This document shows, one piece after another, positions 4,649 to 5,406 of a stretch of DNA of 5,406 nt. The notes beneath the pieces were generated by a model that worked only from the letters and a program-made list of their open reading frames with translations, ran no database searches and was not told the origin of the DNA. Both the position numbers and the translations under genes were made by a program. The stretch covers positions 4,683 to 10,088 of the forward strand of contig MGQK01000097.1 in assembly GCA_001797815.1 (NCBI GenBank), given 5' to 3'. Numbering within the stretch: position 1 is the first letter of the stretch; every line of letters starts with the position of its first letter. The DNA is from Deltaproteobacteria bacterium RBG_13_61_14. GTDB taxonomy: Bacteria > RBG-13-61-14.

Positions 4649-4963
4649 CTACGCACTTTGACCAACGGCGGCACCCAGCAGCCGAGCTAGCTCCTCAGAA
4701 TGCGCCGGGTCAGGCACGTACAGCCCCTTCCTCACTAGCGAAGAATACCGCCGCGAGAATCCCGTGGCCTCTGCAGTCACCATGATTGACAGGCGCTTCA
4801 GGCGTGGCAAGATCTCCCGGTCAACACGGTCCTTCTCCGACGCAAGATCCAAATCCTGCTTCTCCCACTCCGCCCGTTCGGCCCCTGGGCGGGTGTTGGA
4901 TACTCCCCGATTCCTTGCCGCTCTCAGGCCAAGTCCGCGGCGCGTCCCTGCCAGCCTTGCACG
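4649..4963 (-). pseudogene. Remnant of a hypothetical protein with helix-turn-helix-like C-terminus
   Basis: The frame is open from just after a TAG at 4964-4966 to TAG at 4649-4651, 104 codons, but has no ATG or GTG near its beginning. The first usable start is TTG at 4852, giving 67 residues with no clear ribosome site. From memory, RNRGVSNTRPGAERAEWEKQ followed by REILPRLKRLSIMVTAEATGF and SRRYSSLVRKGLYVPDPAHS resembles the C-terminal half of a family of bacterial hypothetical proteins that has an ATGLS-x-RY-x3-IRRG-x-x-VPHPRHW pattern. Here HPRHW has become DPAHS. Similarity extends upstream of the TTG, so the gene looks truncated or interrupted at its 5' end. Its natural stop is retained 8 bp before the core site at 4634-4640. 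The family assignment is uncertain and its function is unknown. Confidence 0.5.
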
Positions 4964-4969
4964 CTAAGC

Positions 4970-4983
4970 GCCAGGCGCCTGGC
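4970..4983. repeat. 14-bp perfect palindrome
   Basis: GCCAGGCGCCTGGC reads the same on both strands. It lies between the gene remnant and the plus-strand promoter, in a stretch (4964-5059) where I see no gene. No T run follows on either side, so it is not an obvious terminator. It could be a protein-binding site or chance in GC-rich DNA. Confidence 0.4.
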
Positions 4984-5059
4984 ACCGGAACGGCCTGCCA
5001 TTCACATGACCGAGGCCGGTGACGCTTTTCTCGGACTCTAACAGCGACTCCCCTCCAGG

Positions 5060-5088
5060 TTGACATCACGCCTCCGCCCCTCTATACT
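5060..5088 (+). promoter_or_regulatory. Near-consensus sigma70 promoter, likely leaderless
   Basis: TTGACA (5060-5065) is a perfect -35, the spacer is 17 bp and TATACT (5083-5088) differs from TATAAT by one base. The ATG at 5096 begins 7 bp after the -10, so the expected transcription start is at or next to the A of ATG. No Shine-Dalgarno sequence could fit in such a message. Confidence 0.82.
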
Positions 5089-5095
5089 GCGCCGG

Positions 5096-5406
5096 ATGGA
5101 CGTCCAGGCGATCCTGGTCATCGCCGCGATCTTGATCGGCGTCTGCGTGTTGACGCTGCGCTCGGAGCCGCGCCGGCGCCGCACCATCCTGCTTCTGGTC
5201 CCCCTTCCGGCAGCCGCACTTCTGCTGCGCTGGGCGGCCTACCGTCGCGCCTGGCCGGAACTGGCCGCCGCCGCCGGGCTGGCCGCCGCCGGCGTCCTGT
5301 TGTGGTGGCTCGTCCTCGGCCGCCGCCTGCCGCCGGCCAGCAACAGCCCCGTTCGCGTGTGGAACAACAAGGAGGAGCGTTACGAACCTCCGGACGATCC
5401 TGCTCG
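5096..5406 (+). CDS. Small GC-rich membrane protein of unknown function, 3' end outside window
   Basis: The ATG at 5096 opens a frame that stays open for 103 codons to the window end. Three hydrophobic stretches are visible at about residues 4-21, 31-46 and 56-75, separated by the basic segments RSEPRRRR (22-29) and YRRAWPE (49-55). They are followed by a polar tail with VRVWNNKEERYEPPDD (86-101), predicted to be cytoplasmic. I do not recognise the family. Codon third positions are almost all G or C, with runs of GCC, unlike the sulfurtransferase and SDR genes, which fits host backbone DNA next to acquired cassettes. The start is supported by the strong promoter 7 bp upstream rather than by a ribosome binding site. 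It diverges from the minus-strand array. Confidence 0.7.
   Translation, partial: MDVQAILVIAAILIGVCVLTLRSEPRRRRTILLLVPLPAAALLLRWAAYRRAWPELAAAAGLAAAGVLLWWLVLGRRLPPASNSPVRVWNNKEERYEPPDDPA

Noticed and set aside
3730-4785. Plus-strand open frame of 351 codons covering the higBA region
   Set aside because: It runs antisense across two clearly conserved genes (higB and higA) and a noncoding repeat. Its translation has no domain-like pattern, so it is a shadow of GC-rich coding DNA.

Overview
The window reads as part of a bacterial integron gene-cassette array of the chromosomal or environmental type, lying beside what looks like backbone DNA. Four gene modules are all on the minus strand. They are separated by elements that begin and end with the integron core sites GCCCAAC and GTTGGGC and contain long imperfect inverted repeats, as attC recombination sites do. 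No integrase gene and no recognisable attI site are visible, so what can be seen fits a cluster of attC sites without an integrase (CALIN), or an array whose integrase lies elsewhere. The species cannot be named from the sequence. It is a bacterium, or a metagenomic contig, of moderate to high GC. At least two genes appear to have leaderless promoters.

Layout in transcription order, from high to low coordinates. A GC-rich small membrane protein gene (5096 to the window end, plus strand) with a near-consensus leaderless promoter is the probable flank. A broken gene remnant (4649-4963, minus) ends 8 bp before the first core site (4634-4640). Cassette 1 (3601-4639) holds a higB-higA toxin-antitoxin pair with its own promoter and a very long attC-like tail (3595-3916), which contains a second outward promoter. 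Cassette 2 (1636-3600) is a two-gene operon of a tandem-domain rhodanese-type sulfurtransferase and a short-chain dehydrogenase/reductase, ending in a 127-bp attC-like site. Cassette 3 (712-1635) encodes a five-helix membrane protein and ends in a 232-bp attC-like tail. Cassette 4 (711 to beyond base 1) begins with a SAM-dependent methyltransferase that runs off the window.

The most interesting structure is not in the proteins. The tails of cassettes 1 and 3, which carry unrelated genes, share a 106-bp element (101 of 106 bases identical, the last 76 identical) that folds into a nested hairpin. It is followed in both tails by a second GC-rich hairpin with one compensating base pair, and then by unrelated sequence up to the next core site. 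In cassettes 1 and 3 the first 12 bases are complementary to the last 12 before the attC spacer, as expected if they form the outer stem of attC in the excised circle.

The four modules do not form one pathway. The toxin-antitoxin pair probably stabilises the array. The sulfurtransferase/SDR, membrane protein and methyltransferase are typical accessory cargo with no shared substrate visible.
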